Below, in pieces: positions 10,294 through 17,795 of a DNA stretch of 29,422 bases. Below the pieces are notes generated by a model. It had not been told where the DNA came from and did not search any database. It saw only the letters and a list, made by a program, of their open reading frames with translations. This DNA is from a virus. The stretch's first letter is position 1. The number at the start of each line of letters is the position of its first letter. The position numbers and the translations under genes were made by a program. The stretch is taken from positions 1 to 29,422 of IMG/VR virus record IMGVR_UViG_3300010885_005404; one strand, written 5' to 3'.

Positions 10294-10875
10294 ATGTTCT
10301 TACTATCATATAATAAAGACGTTGTCTACGAAATAACTGCGTCTAAGAATTGTGTTGTAGAATTTCAAATGATTGGCGGCGGCGGTGGCGCAGGTGGCAC
10401 GGATCGTCTTACGGGTAGTCCTGGATATAATGGTGTAATCACAACTGGTAGCATTCGGCTTTTAGCGGGCGAAACAATATATTGCGCGCTTGGTGGACCT
10501 GGTAGTGGCGCAAATTTAGCCAGTTACGCTGGTGGAGCTGGCGGATATGCGATTAATAATTATTCCGGAGGATCTGGAGGAAATGCTGGACCGACCGGGA
10601 GCTCAGGTGGCGGTGGTGGTGGCGGTGGCGCAAGCTTAATTTGGAAAAATGGCGTCAATGGTTATCAAAGTATTTCAAATATAATTGCGATTTCTCCTGG
10701 AGGACCTGGTGGAGGTGGCGGAGGTTACTATAGTAATGGTTATAGCAATGCAAGTGTATATACGATACAACCTATTAAACACTATTATGCAGCTTCTCCA
10801 CCACAACCAACAGGTCCTGTAACAGATAATAGTGGCGGCGATACCAACACCGGCTACAACGGGGGCATATTTTGA
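10294..10875 (+). CDS. Glycine-rich adhesin, N-terminal part (possible frameshifted half)
   Basis: A 193-aa protein opening 4 nt after the fibre stop. It begins with a beta stretch (SYNKDVVYEITASKNCVVEF) and then runs into repeated poly-Gly tracts (MIGGGGGAGG, GGSGGNAGP, a run of eight Gly, PGGPGGGGGGYY). This is the glycine-rich sandwich seen in phage tip adhesins. No strong ribosome site precedes the ATG. The chain stops abruptly at TGA 10873-10875 in YNGGIF, without the usual ending of this fold (GGAVVF-like). That ending, and a second block of Gly tracts, lie in the next frame. The next gene is offset by one base and overlaps by 4 nt, so the two may be one protein broken by an indel, a programmed frameshift, or true coupled genes. 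Either way it most likely acts in receptor binding. Confidence 0.65.
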   Translation: MFLLSYNKDVVYEITASKNCVVEFQMIGGGGGAGGTDRLTGSPGYNGVITTGSIRLLAGETIYCALGGPGSGANLASYAGGAGGYAINNYSGGSGGNAGPTGSSGGGGGGGGASLIWKNGVNGYQSISNIIAISPGGPGGGGGGYYSNGYSNASVYTIQPIKHYYAASPPQPTGPVTDNSGGDTNTGYNGGIF

Positions 10876-12314
10876 GCTATTATTCTCAATTTTTAAATGA
10901 CTACGGTATACAGTATCTCGCCGAGCGTAGTAGGTATGAAGTTTACTTTGCAACAAGTGGAAATTATAAATTTACTATTGCTGCCGATGACTATGCGTTT
11001 CTATGGCTTGATAATGGTGAGGTAAATGGTGTGGCAGATTACATAGGAAATACTCCTACCGATGCACCTGATTATCAACCACATGATTTTTATCACTACG
11101 TTCCTGCTGGATGGCATACCGTAGACGTATATGCTAGAAATTGGGGTGGTATTAGTTCAGTTGCTGCGTCTGCTCTTGCGCCAGGCGCGACAACATATAT
11201 GTGGACAACGCGATCAGCGTATGATGAAAAGACTATTTCAGAAACTACGTTCGGTCGCGGAGGACATGGCCAAGATCACCAAGGCGATGGAGGTGGAGCT
11301 GGCGGCGGCGGCGGTGGATATAACGGTGGAACTGGAGGAACTATTCCTGACGGCGATAATGGCGCTATGAGCGGAAATTTTGGGAGCACCTTTGCAAATA
11401 TTGTGCACATGGAATTGTCCAATAATACGTTATTAGCTGATGGCGGAGGAGGTGGTTTTGGACAAGGCGGTCTTGGAGGAAATGGCGCCAATGGTACAGG
11501 TGGTGCTGTCGTGTTTAACTCTACTCAAACAGACATTAAATACAATTCTTCTGGAAACCTAATAGATGTTAAAGAAGTTTATGTTAAGGCCGTGAATTCT
11601 TCAGGGTTTGGATGGTGGAATGTGTGTACGGATGTATACGTAAGAGATTCTGGCAGTTGGAAGCGTGTTTATGGTAACAATATACCCAATGTAATTTCTT
11701 CAACTGTAGCATATAATAATATATCGGGAGCTATGACTCCTTATCCACCACCACCACCTGCACCTGCCGGTGGTGGTGGTGGTAGTTGTAAAATCATTTG
11801 CCAGAAACTGGCAGAAATGGGCTTCTTTGACTCGGCAATGAATGCTGCAGATCAACAGTTTGGTGCAATGCTACGAAACCAAGATCCTGATGCTTTCAAT
11901 GGTTATTTGCGTTGGGCACAACCTGTAGTTGATTTGCTAGAAGGCAAAGGCAGTGTGAGGTTCCGTAAGATTGTATTGTTCTGGGTACAAGATGAACAAC
12001 GTCGTCAACAGATTCAAAGTAATATTGTTGCACATTATCTAGACGTTATCGCTAGACCGTGGGCTGAAGAAATGGCTTATCGCATGAAAGCTGAGGGATA
12101 TGACAAGAGCAATCCAGCTGGACGTTTTATCATGAACATTGGGTTGCCAATGTGTAGATCAATTGGACGCTTTAACAAGCACACAGAGTTACCAATGTGG
12201 CTCAAGACTGCGTTGATCTGGGGAATTACCACTGTGTTATTAGTAGCTGTTAGTGCAATATCTATGATTGATAAAGTATTCAACAAAATACGTAAAATTT
12301 TTGACAGGAGTTAA
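10872..12314 (+). CDS. PA14-like / glycine-rich adhesin with C-terminal helical domain and membrane-like segment
   Basis: A 480-aa frame with TTG as the only candidate start near its beginning; it overlaps the previous stop as TTGA, and a GGGGG run 7 nt upstream could be a ribosome site. Residues about 17-110 look like a PA14 beta barrel (YEVYFATSGNYKFTIAADDY, FLWLDNG, VPAGWHTVDVYARN), a carbohydrate-binding fold. Residues 123-216 are glycine-rich and finish with GGAVVFNS. A Pro5/Gly5 hinge at about 292-306 leads to a Cys-containing helical domain (CKIICQKLAEMGFFD, RWAQPVVDLL, PWAEEMAYRM, GLPMCRSIG) that I recall from the C-termini of other aquatic phage adhesins but cannot name. Residues 447-466 (ALIWGITTVLLVAVSAISMI) form a strong hydrophobic segment followed by basic residues, which is odd for a fibre tip. 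It may be one polypeptide with the preceding frame. Confidence 0.68.
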   Translation: MSYYSQFLNDYGIQYLAERSRYEVYFATSGNYKFTIAADDYAFLWLDNGEVNGVADYIGNTPTDAPDYQPHDFYHYVPAGWHTVDVYARNWGGISSVAASALAPGATTYMWTTRSAYDEKTISETTFGRGGHGQDHQGDGGGAGGGGGGYNGGTGGTIPDGDNGAMSGNFGSTFANIVHMELSNNTLLADGGGGGFGQGGLGGNGANGTGGAVVFNSTQTDIKYNSSGNLIDVKEVYVKAVNSSGFGWWNVCTDVYVRDSGSWKRVYGNNIPNVISSTVAYNNISGAMTPYPPPPPAPAGGGGGSCKIICQKLAEMGFFDSAMNAADQQFGAMLRNQDPDAFNGYLRWAQPVVDLLEGKGSVRFRKIVLFWVQDEQRRQQIQSNIVAHYLDVIARPWAEEMAYRMKAEGYDKSNPAGRFIMNIGLPMCRSIGRFNKHTELPMWLKTALIWGITTVLLVAVSAISMIDKVFNKIRKIFDRS

Positions 12315-12317
12315 ATA

Positions 12318-12731
12318 ATGGGAATTTCGCTTGAAGAGTATCTAAAGAATAAAGAAGCATGTCCAGTATGTACTGAACACGGAGATGACAATCATTGCCG
12401 TAGCACTTTATTAAGTCGTGAAGACAACTGTCTTATTATGAATTCCATTCTCTATAATGATGATGCGTATGATAACATGGATGTTATCTATCTTCAGTCT
12501 TTAAGAGGTACCGCGTCAGAAGAAAAGATTTTAGAATATTATATTAGATCAGAGAAACTAGTACGTAGAATAAAAGGTTCGAATGGAAATAGTGTAGAGA
12601 CTTGGTCATTTTATTACAAGACATACGTGCACGATATCATACAAGATTTAAGAATTCAACATACTCAAGATGCACTAAATAAAATTTTAGAAATGTTAGA
12701 TTCAATTGAAGCTTCTTTTTCAAACCAATAA
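12318..12731 (+). CDS. Small protein with CxxC...H...C motif, unknown function
   Basis: A 137-aa protein with a clear AGGAG ribosome site (12306-12310) spanning the end of the upstream gene, and ATG at 12318. Residues 15-27 read CPVCTEHGDDNHC, a possible zinc-binding knuckle, although only one CxxC pair is present. The rest is acidic and predicted to be largely helical, with KILEYYIRSEKLVRRI and a C-terminal LNKILEMLDSIEASF. No signal peptide, membrane segment or enzymatic motif is visible. I do not recognise a family. Its position immediately after the adhesin, with a good ribosome site and before a late promoter, fits an adhesin assembly chaperone or an accessory virion protein; that is inference from context only. 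Confidence 0.72.
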   Translation: MGISLEEYLKNKEACPVCTEHGDDNHCRSTLLSREDNCLIMNSILYNDDAYDNMDVIYLQSLRGTASEEKILEYYIRSEKLVRRIKGSNGNSVETWSFYYKTYVHDIIQDLRIQHTQDALNKILEMLDSIEASFSNQ

Positions 12732-12734
12732 ATA
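12728..12734 (+). promoter_or_regulatory. Candidate T4-type late promoter (AATAAATA)
   Basis: ATAAATA at 12728-12734 straddles the stop of the upstream gene and lies 29 nt before the ATG of the S74 fibre. It resembles the T4 late -10 element TATAAATA, which needs no -35 box. One of three such elements placed in or at the edge of the few intergenic gaps longer than about 20 nt. An AGGGA ribosome site follows at 12754-12758. Confidence 0.5.
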
Positions 12735-12763
12735 TAATAGAATAGAATTTCATAGGGAATATC

Positions 12764-14350
12764 ATGGCATTTCTAAAGTTTAGAGGAAATACAACTAGTC
12801 CGACCAAACCGGGTAGTACGACCGCGGGTAATGTGCCTCTCACTAACACTGAGATCGATGGTAACTTCGCTTCTCTGAACGATGGAAAGCTTGAAAATAG
12901 TGGAACTACTAATCATATTGGTAATGTTACATTTGGTAATCAGACCTCAGCGCAAGCATTTACGACAAGTGGTTATCTAAACACTAATTTCAATAAACTA
13001 GTGTTTAGACCTAGTTTAGACGTAAATGGAGACTTTAGCGTTGATACCGTTGACGCGTTAAATCTTACAGCGCGCTGGATACAAGGGAATGCGACTACTG
13101 GTTCTTTTACTGCTCCATATATAATTCAGCATACGAATAAGACCGCTACTGGCATCATGATGCTGCATGCAGATCCTTTAGCATGGTCTGTTGGTATAGA
13201 TCAGAATCCATCGATGGTTATTACAGCAGGTAACACTTCAGTTTCTCAGTACATTAGAGTAGGTGGCGCATATGGAAGCAGCGTCACCGATTTTTCTAGT
13301 GCATCTACTGTTGCAGATGTATCTTTAAAGGGCACTACTGTTGCAATTAATTCAACGACTGCTTCTACTAATACTTATACAGGTGCTCTCATCGTTGGAG
13401 GTGGGCTTGGTGTTGGTGGTGCAGTCTATGCAACTTCTGCAGTATTAACTAACGCTCTTCCAGCAACTTCTGGTGGAACGGGAATCAACAATGGATCAAG
13501 TACCATCACCGTTGGTGGCAACGTCACTATGTCGGGAGCTTACACCTTTACGGGTACATTAACAGCCAACACGGCCGTGACATTTCCAACAACTGGAACT
13601 TTGGTAAATTCTGCTGTAACCACTTTATCTAGCCTTGCAAGCGTTGGTACCATTACCACGGGAACTTGGAATGCCACTACTATTGGCGCTACTTCTGGTG
13701 GAACAGGAACAGGAACATATGCTACTGGAGATATTCTATATGCTTCAGCGACAAATACATTAAGTAAACTTAATATTGGATCAACTGGTCAATTGCTAAC
13801 TGTGACTGCTGGAGTTCCAGCTTGGCAACCAGCTCCAATTTCGCTTCCAAGTCAAACTGGTAACAGTGGTAAGTTTTTAACCACTAATGGAACTACATCT
13901 TCCTGGGCTGATGCTGCTCAGAGTGTTACAGATGATACTTCGTCTACTGCTACTACGAATTATATCCAGTTTACTACGGTCACCTCAGGAACAATCACTG
14001 CGACAAAAGTTTCTTCTACAAAGTTATATTATCAACCTAGTACAGGCACTTTAAACTCTACAACATTTAATTCTCTTTCTGATGCAAGATTTAAGACTGA
14101 TTTAGAAAAGATTAAAGGTGCATTGTCCAAAGTCAGACAATTGACTGGATATACATTCACTATGACTGAATCTGGTAAGAGAAGTGCAGGTCTTCTCGCT
14201 CAGGATGTTAAACCAGTTTCTCCAGAATCAATTGGTGGAACAGAAGATAGAATGACGCTAAACTACGATTCTCTATTTGGTCTAATTGTAGAAGCAATTA
14301 AAGAGATAGATGATAAACTTACATCTATAGAACAACGTTTGGATAAATAA
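12764..14350 (+). CDS. Tail fibre with C-terminal S74 intramolecular chaperone, 528 aa
   Basis: The N-terminus contains NVPLTNTEIDGNFASLND, the PLTxxExDxNF attachment-type motif also found in the fibre gene at 8689. The middle is beta-rich, with TGALIVGGGLGVGGAVY (about residues 207-223) and GGTGINNGSSTITVGG shaft phrases. The last 90 residues are a Peptidase_S74 domain, as in endosialidases and T5 L-shaped fibres: SDARFKTDLEKI, YTFTMTESGKRSAGLLAQDV, LNYDSLFGLIVEAI, ending in a coiled-coil helix (DDKLTSIEQRLDK). Ser439-Asp440 in LSDARF match the conserved self-cleavage dyad. The domain trimerises the fibre and is normally cut off afterwards, so the mature chain would end near residue 438. ATG at 12764 follows AGGGA; 3 nt separate its stop from the next gene. 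Confidence 0.87.
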   Translation: MAFLKFRGNTTSPTKPGSTTAGNVPLTNTEIDGNFASLNDGKLENSGTTNHIGNVTFGNQTSAQAFTTSGYLNTNFNKLVFRPSLDVNGDFSVDTVDALNLTARWIQGNATTGSFTAPYIIQHTNKTATGIMMLHADPLAWSVGIDQNPSMVITAGNTSVSQYIRVGGAYGSSVTDFSSASTVADVSLKGTTVAINSTTASTNTYTGALIVGGGLGVGGAVYATSAVLTNALPATSGGTGINNGSSTITVGGNVTMSGAYTFTGTLTANTAVTFPTTGTLVNSAVTTLSSLASVGTITTGTWNATTIGATSGGTGTGTYATGDILYASATNTLSKLNIGSTGQLLTVTAGVPAWQPAPISLPSQTGNSGKFLTTNGTTSSWADAAQSVTDDTSSTATTNYIQFTTVTSGTITATKVSSTKLYYQPSTGTLNSTTFNSLSDARFKTDLEKIKGALSKVRQLTGYTFTMTESGKRSAGLLAQDVKPVSPESIGGTEDRMTLNYDSLFGLIVEAIKEIDDKLTSIEQRLDK

Positions 14351-14353
14351 GAT

Positions 14354-14692
14354 ATGGCTACAAGCGTTTATTTAGATATCGATCAGGGTTCTGATTTTAC
14401 AACTGAAATAACACTCGAAAACGATAATGGCATTGCTATGAATTTGACTGGAGTTACAGTGTATTCTCAGTTTAGAAAAAGTTATGGATCTGCTACTGCG
14501 TATGCTTTTACATGCGTAGTTTCTAATGCGCTTCAAGGCAAGATAAGATTATCACTTACAGGTGTTGCATCCTCAGCAATTAAACATGGAAGATATCTAT
14601 ATGATGTTGAAATAATTGCTGCAGGTGGTTCTAAAACTCGTGTAATCGAGGGTATTATAACACTTAATCCAGAGATAACTAGAATACCATGA
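14354..14692 (+). CDS. Small beta-sandwich virion protein, 112 aa
   Basis: An all-beta protein beginning SVYLDIDQGSDFTTEITLEN and ending GGSKTRVIEGIITLNPEITR. The pattern (a polar 'I-x-Q-G-x-x-F' first strand, a NLTGVTVYSQFRK segment, and a final V-I-E-G-x-I-x-L-x-P strand) is that of small Ig-like or BppU-like phage structural proteins found beside fibre genes in T4-like phages of aquatic bacteria. No catalytic motif, signal peptide or membrane segment is present. It sits between the S74 fibre and a tiny gene that it overlaps by ATGA, suggesting co-translation. A probable role is a fibre connector or decoration; the exact function is unknown. Confidence 0.74.
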   Translation: MATSVYLDIDQGSDFTTEITLENDNGIAMNLTGVTVYSQFRKSYGSATAYAFTCVVSNALQGKIRLSLTGVASSAIKHGRYLYDVEIIAAGGSKTRVIEGIITLNPEITRIP

Positions 14693-14946
14693 AAGTAAAA
14701 GTCAGTACACCAATTCCAGCTAGTGTTGTAGTAAATACGCAAGGCACATCTGAAGTTGTTGCAGTTGGTATACAAGGTCCTCAGGGTATACAAGGTCCTG
14801 CGACTCTACTTGCAATTAATAATGCAATTGACGTTGACCGTTCTAATTTAAACGATGGATCAGTTTTAGTTTTTAGAACATCAACACAAAAATGGACAAC
14901 CACTACAGTGCTAGACTCTCAAGATGTAACTGGTGGACAGTATTAA
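14689..14946 (+). CDS. Short collagen-like structural protein, 85 aa
   Basis: It starts at ATG 14689, overlapping the previous stop (ATGA). The first third is beta (VKVSTPIPASVVVNTQG). A minimal collagen-like stretch follows at about residues 29-40 (GIQGPQGIQGPA, three G-x-x triplets with Pro). The last part (DVDRSNLNDGSVLVFRTSTQ, then KWTTTTVLDSQDVTGGQY) matches a phrase common in T4-like cyanophage and pelagic-phage structural proteins ('L-x-D-G-S-V-L-V-Y-x-x-x-x-x-K-W-x-x-T'). The protein is small and probably trimeric, and likely serves as a connector between fibres. Eighteen nt later the next fibre begins. Confidence 0.72.
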   Translation: MKVKVSTPIPASVVVNTQGTSEVVAVGIQGPQGIQGPATLLAINNAIDVDRSNLNDGSVLVFRTSTQKWTTTTVLDSQDVTGGQY

Positions 14947-14964
14947 TATTCGGAGAAATAAAAG

Positions 14965-17775
14965 ATGGCATCAATAATTAGAATTAAGCGATCACCAAGC
15001 GCTGGTAATCCATCAACATTAGGAGCTGGCGAGATAGCGTATTCTGCCTTAGCTGGTACGCAATCAAATGGTGGTGATCGCTTATATATTGGTTTTGGAA
15101 CAGAAACTGCCGGTGATGCAGCCAACCATTATGTGATTGGCGGTAAATACTTTACTGATATGTTAGATCATGTCACTGGTACACTGACAGCAAGTTCTGC
15201 AATACTAGTTGACTCAAATAGTAAAGTCGATCAACTTAAAACTACGAACTTAAATATTGGTGGTTCTGGTGCAGCAAATACAATTGCATCTAGTGATACA
15301 AATGGTAATATTGTTTTAGATCCAAATGGCACTGGTTATGTTTCTATCGTTGGAACTAACGCGCTTGTAATTCCATCTGGAACAACTGCTCAACAATCAC
15401 CATCAACTACTGGTGCTATTCGCTTTAATAGTGATAATATTGCGTTTGAAGGGTATAACGGAAGCGCTTGGACATCACTAGGTGGTGTTCGTTCAGTTGA
15501 TGGCCTTACATATATTCGTGCTGAGACTTCCTCTGGTGCTTCAAACGATGAATTAGAATTCTTTGCAGCTGCTGCAGATAATACAACTTCAACAAAATAT
15601 CTTGGTTTAAACAGAACTCGTTTAGCAGTTCTTCCAACAACCACTTCAACTAGCATAACTACCGGTGCTCTTACTGTTGCAGGTGGTGCTGGTATTGCAG
15701 AAAACTTATGGGTTGGTGGTACTTCAAATATTGCCGGTGCAACAACTCTTCAGTCTGCATTAACTTATGGTGGCGTAACTCTAAGTAATGCTGTTACTGG
15801 TACGGGTAATATGGTATTAAGTGCCTCTCCAACATTTACCGGAACTGTTATTGCTCCAAGTGCAACTGGTATTTCCGTTGGCACCCCAACTCTTGGCACA
15901 CTAACCGGTGCGGCAACATTCACTTCAGCAACAAGTGTCACAGACACGATTGGTACTTTGAATCAGATTTTAAGTAAACTCGTTCCTACTCAACCATCAA
16001 ATTTCCCAACCGCTTCGTTGACGATTTCTGGTGTAACGAGCTATCGCATTGCAGTAGCTCAAGGATCCCAAGTACTTAATGGCAACTCTGGATTGCAGGT
16101 TGCCGCTGGTTCTACAGTCTCTGCGCTAAGAGGAACTACATTTAGTACTAACACTTTATCTACTCAAGGTCCGGGAGATAATGGTACTATTACTGTTTTA
16201 CGAAATACATCTACAACTGCAAGCCATGTATTAACTGTTGGTAATACTACAGCAACCGTTGTTACCGCAACTGCTTCTGCCACTACGAATACCAGTGCAG
16301 TTATTACTCTTACTCCTGTTACTGGTGTTATTCAAGCAGGACACAAGTTCTTGGCTTCTGGTACTGGCTTCGGTGGTTTGGCTTCTGGTTCTTACTACTA
16401 TGTTCAGTCTATTACTGGGAATCAAGCCACAATAAAATTATACGACAATACTAATGGTGGTTCAATTGGTGCTAACTTTAGCGCTTCTTCTACTGCTACT
16501 GGTACTCTAACCTTTACTGCGCAAGGTGATGCTGGTACAACAACTACAAGTAATACTTCTTTAGTTATTGCCAACAACCTTGCGTCTCCAGTTGGTACTC
16601 CAGGATTCTGGGAAACTATCGATATCTCTGCAAGTGGTACTAGTGTTCCAGCTGGTTGGAACACTGTTCAAATTAATCACAGTGGTGCGGGTAATACTAA
16701 CACTGCTTCATGGTATTATGATTCTAGTGCTCCAGGAACTCCAACTGTCACTCCAGTTTCTATTACTGCACCAGCATCACCAAACTATAGATATAGTAGT
16801 GGCGTTGCTCACTTTGATGGCGCTGCAGCGAACAGCTGGACGCTATCTGCAACGGCTAATCGTTTAAGCGGAGACATGTATCCAACTTCGGATAACTTTG
16901 CTACTGGTAGTGCTGGTGGTGCGTTTAATGCTCCTGCTACAGTAACATATGCTGGTGCTAGTGTTTCAACTCCACTAGCAGCAAACTTATTTGTTGCTTC
17001 TGGTAGTGCAACTATTCCTACAACTGCTTCAATTATCACTGGTTTCGGACAAAGTTCGACTGGTCCAACATTAAGCGTAGCAAACAGTTATGCGACTGGA
17101 TCTTCAGCCTTCACTACAGCGCTGGCTGGAATCGTTCTTTATAAATCAACGACGACTGGTTCAACTACAGTATTAGACGAAAACAGCATCTTCTTTAATG
17201 CTTTAGTTGGTGGTGCATCAACTCCTGCTGCATACCGTGTTCCAAACCCTGGATCTACTGACACTCCTGTATTTACGGCTGGTCAAACTGCGTTTAATAG
17301 TCAGTCAGGAACAGTACAAACCTATGACGCTAAAATCGTAGGTGGCACGTTAAGACATGATGTAACAAATTACTCTACTGGTTATTACCCAGCTGGTCCT
17401 AATTTCTCAACTCACAATGCAAATCAATATTTTACTTTCGTGTTTATCAGAACTGCGGTAGGTAAGTTTGGTATCGTATATACTGCGCCTTCAGGAATTG
17501 CAGGTATGTGGGTTGCAATGCCAGGAACCGGTGGAACAAGTGGAACTACTTCATCATTAAACAAATGGTTATCACTAGGAATTGATAGTTCATTAGCCGA
17601 TGGTGCTGCTTTTGGTGGAAATATTAACTTAGGTGCTACTACACAACAAACGGTGAATGCTTCTTTTGGTACATTGAGTTCTACTAATGCAACTAATAAT
17701 GAAATTTGGGTCAGAATCAAGTTAACTGCGAACCAAAGTATAACGCAGCTTTACTTAAGAGATTCAACAGTCTAA
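14965..17775 (+). CDS. Long tail fibre / receptor-binding structural protein, 936 aa
   Basis: ATG at 14965 follows GGAG (14952-14955). The N-terminus (IIRIKRSPSAGNPSTLGAGE, IAYSAL, DRLYIGFG) is a conserved fibre head in aquatic T4-like phages and probably the attachment end. It is followed by LDPNGTGYVSIVG, TGAIRFNSDN, and a TTGALTVAGGAGIAENLWVGG node at about residues 231-251. A module at about 420-517 carries FLASGTGFGGLASGSYYYVQ and TIKLYDNTNGG, known from cyanophage fibres. The C-terminal about 190 residues (TYDAKIVGGTLRHDVTNYST, QYFTFVFIRT, GMWVAMPG, EIWVRIKLTANQSITQLYL) resemble a conserved terminal domain of T4-like marine fibres and are the likely receptor-facing part. No enzymatic motif is visible. 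Confidence 0.8.
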   Translation: MASIIRIKRSPSAGNPSTLGAGEIAYSALAGTQSNGGDRLYIGFGTETAGDAANHYVIGGKYFTDMLDHVTGTLTASSAILVDSNSKVDQLKTTNLNIGGSGAANTIASSDTNGNIVLDPNGTGYVSIVGTNALVIPSGTTAQQSPSTTGAIRFNSDNIAFEGYNGSAWTSLGGVRSVDGLTYIRAETSSGASNDELEFFAAAADNTTSTKYLGLNRTRLAVLPTTTSTSITTGALTVAGGAGIAENLWVGGTSNIAGATTLQSALTYGGVTLSNAVTGTGNMVLSASPTFTGTVIAPSATGISVGTPTLGTLTGAATFTSATSVTDTIGTLNQILSKLVPTQPSNFPTASLTISGVTSYRIAVAQGSQVLNGNSGLQVAAGSTVSALRGTTFSTNTLSTQGPGDNGTITVLRNTSTTASHVLTVGNTTATVVTATASATTNTSAVITLTPVTGVIQAGHKFLASGTGFGGLASGSYYYVQSITGNQATIKLYDNTNGGSIGANFSASSTATGTLTFTAQGDAGTTTTSNTSLVIANNLASPVGTPGFWETIDISASGTSVPAGWNTVQINHSGAGNTNTASWYYDSSAPGTPTVTPVSITAPASPNYRYSSGVAHFDGAAANSWTLSATANRLSGDMYPTSDNFATGSAGGAFNAPATVTYAGASVSTPLAANLFVASGSATIPTTASIITGFGQSSTGPTLSVANSYATGSSAFTTALAGIVLYKSTTTGSTTVLDENSIFFNALVGGASTPAAYRVPNPGSTDTPVFTAGQTAFNSQSGTVQTYDAKIVGGTLRHDVTNYSTGYYPAGPNFSTHNANQYFTFVFIRTAVGKFGIVYTAPSGIAGMWVAMPGTGGTSGTTSSLNKWLSLGIDSSLADGAAFGGNINLGATTQQTVNASFGTLSSTNATNNEIWVRIKLTANQSITQLYLRDSTV

Positions 17776-17795
17776 TAAAACAATAGGAATAACAA

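Noticed and set aside
14777-14812. Collagen-like stretch as a true collagen fibre gene
   Set aside because: Only about three G-x-x triplets are present, too few to form a stable triple helix alone. It is noted as a minimal collagen-like motif.
16238-16867. Leucine-rich plus-strand frames (65 and 99 aa) that could look like membrane proteins
   Set aside because: They are out-of-frame readings of the Thr/Gly-rich 936-aa fibre, where ACT/GCT repeats read as Leu codons. They have no ribosome site and the fibre frame is clearly the coding one.
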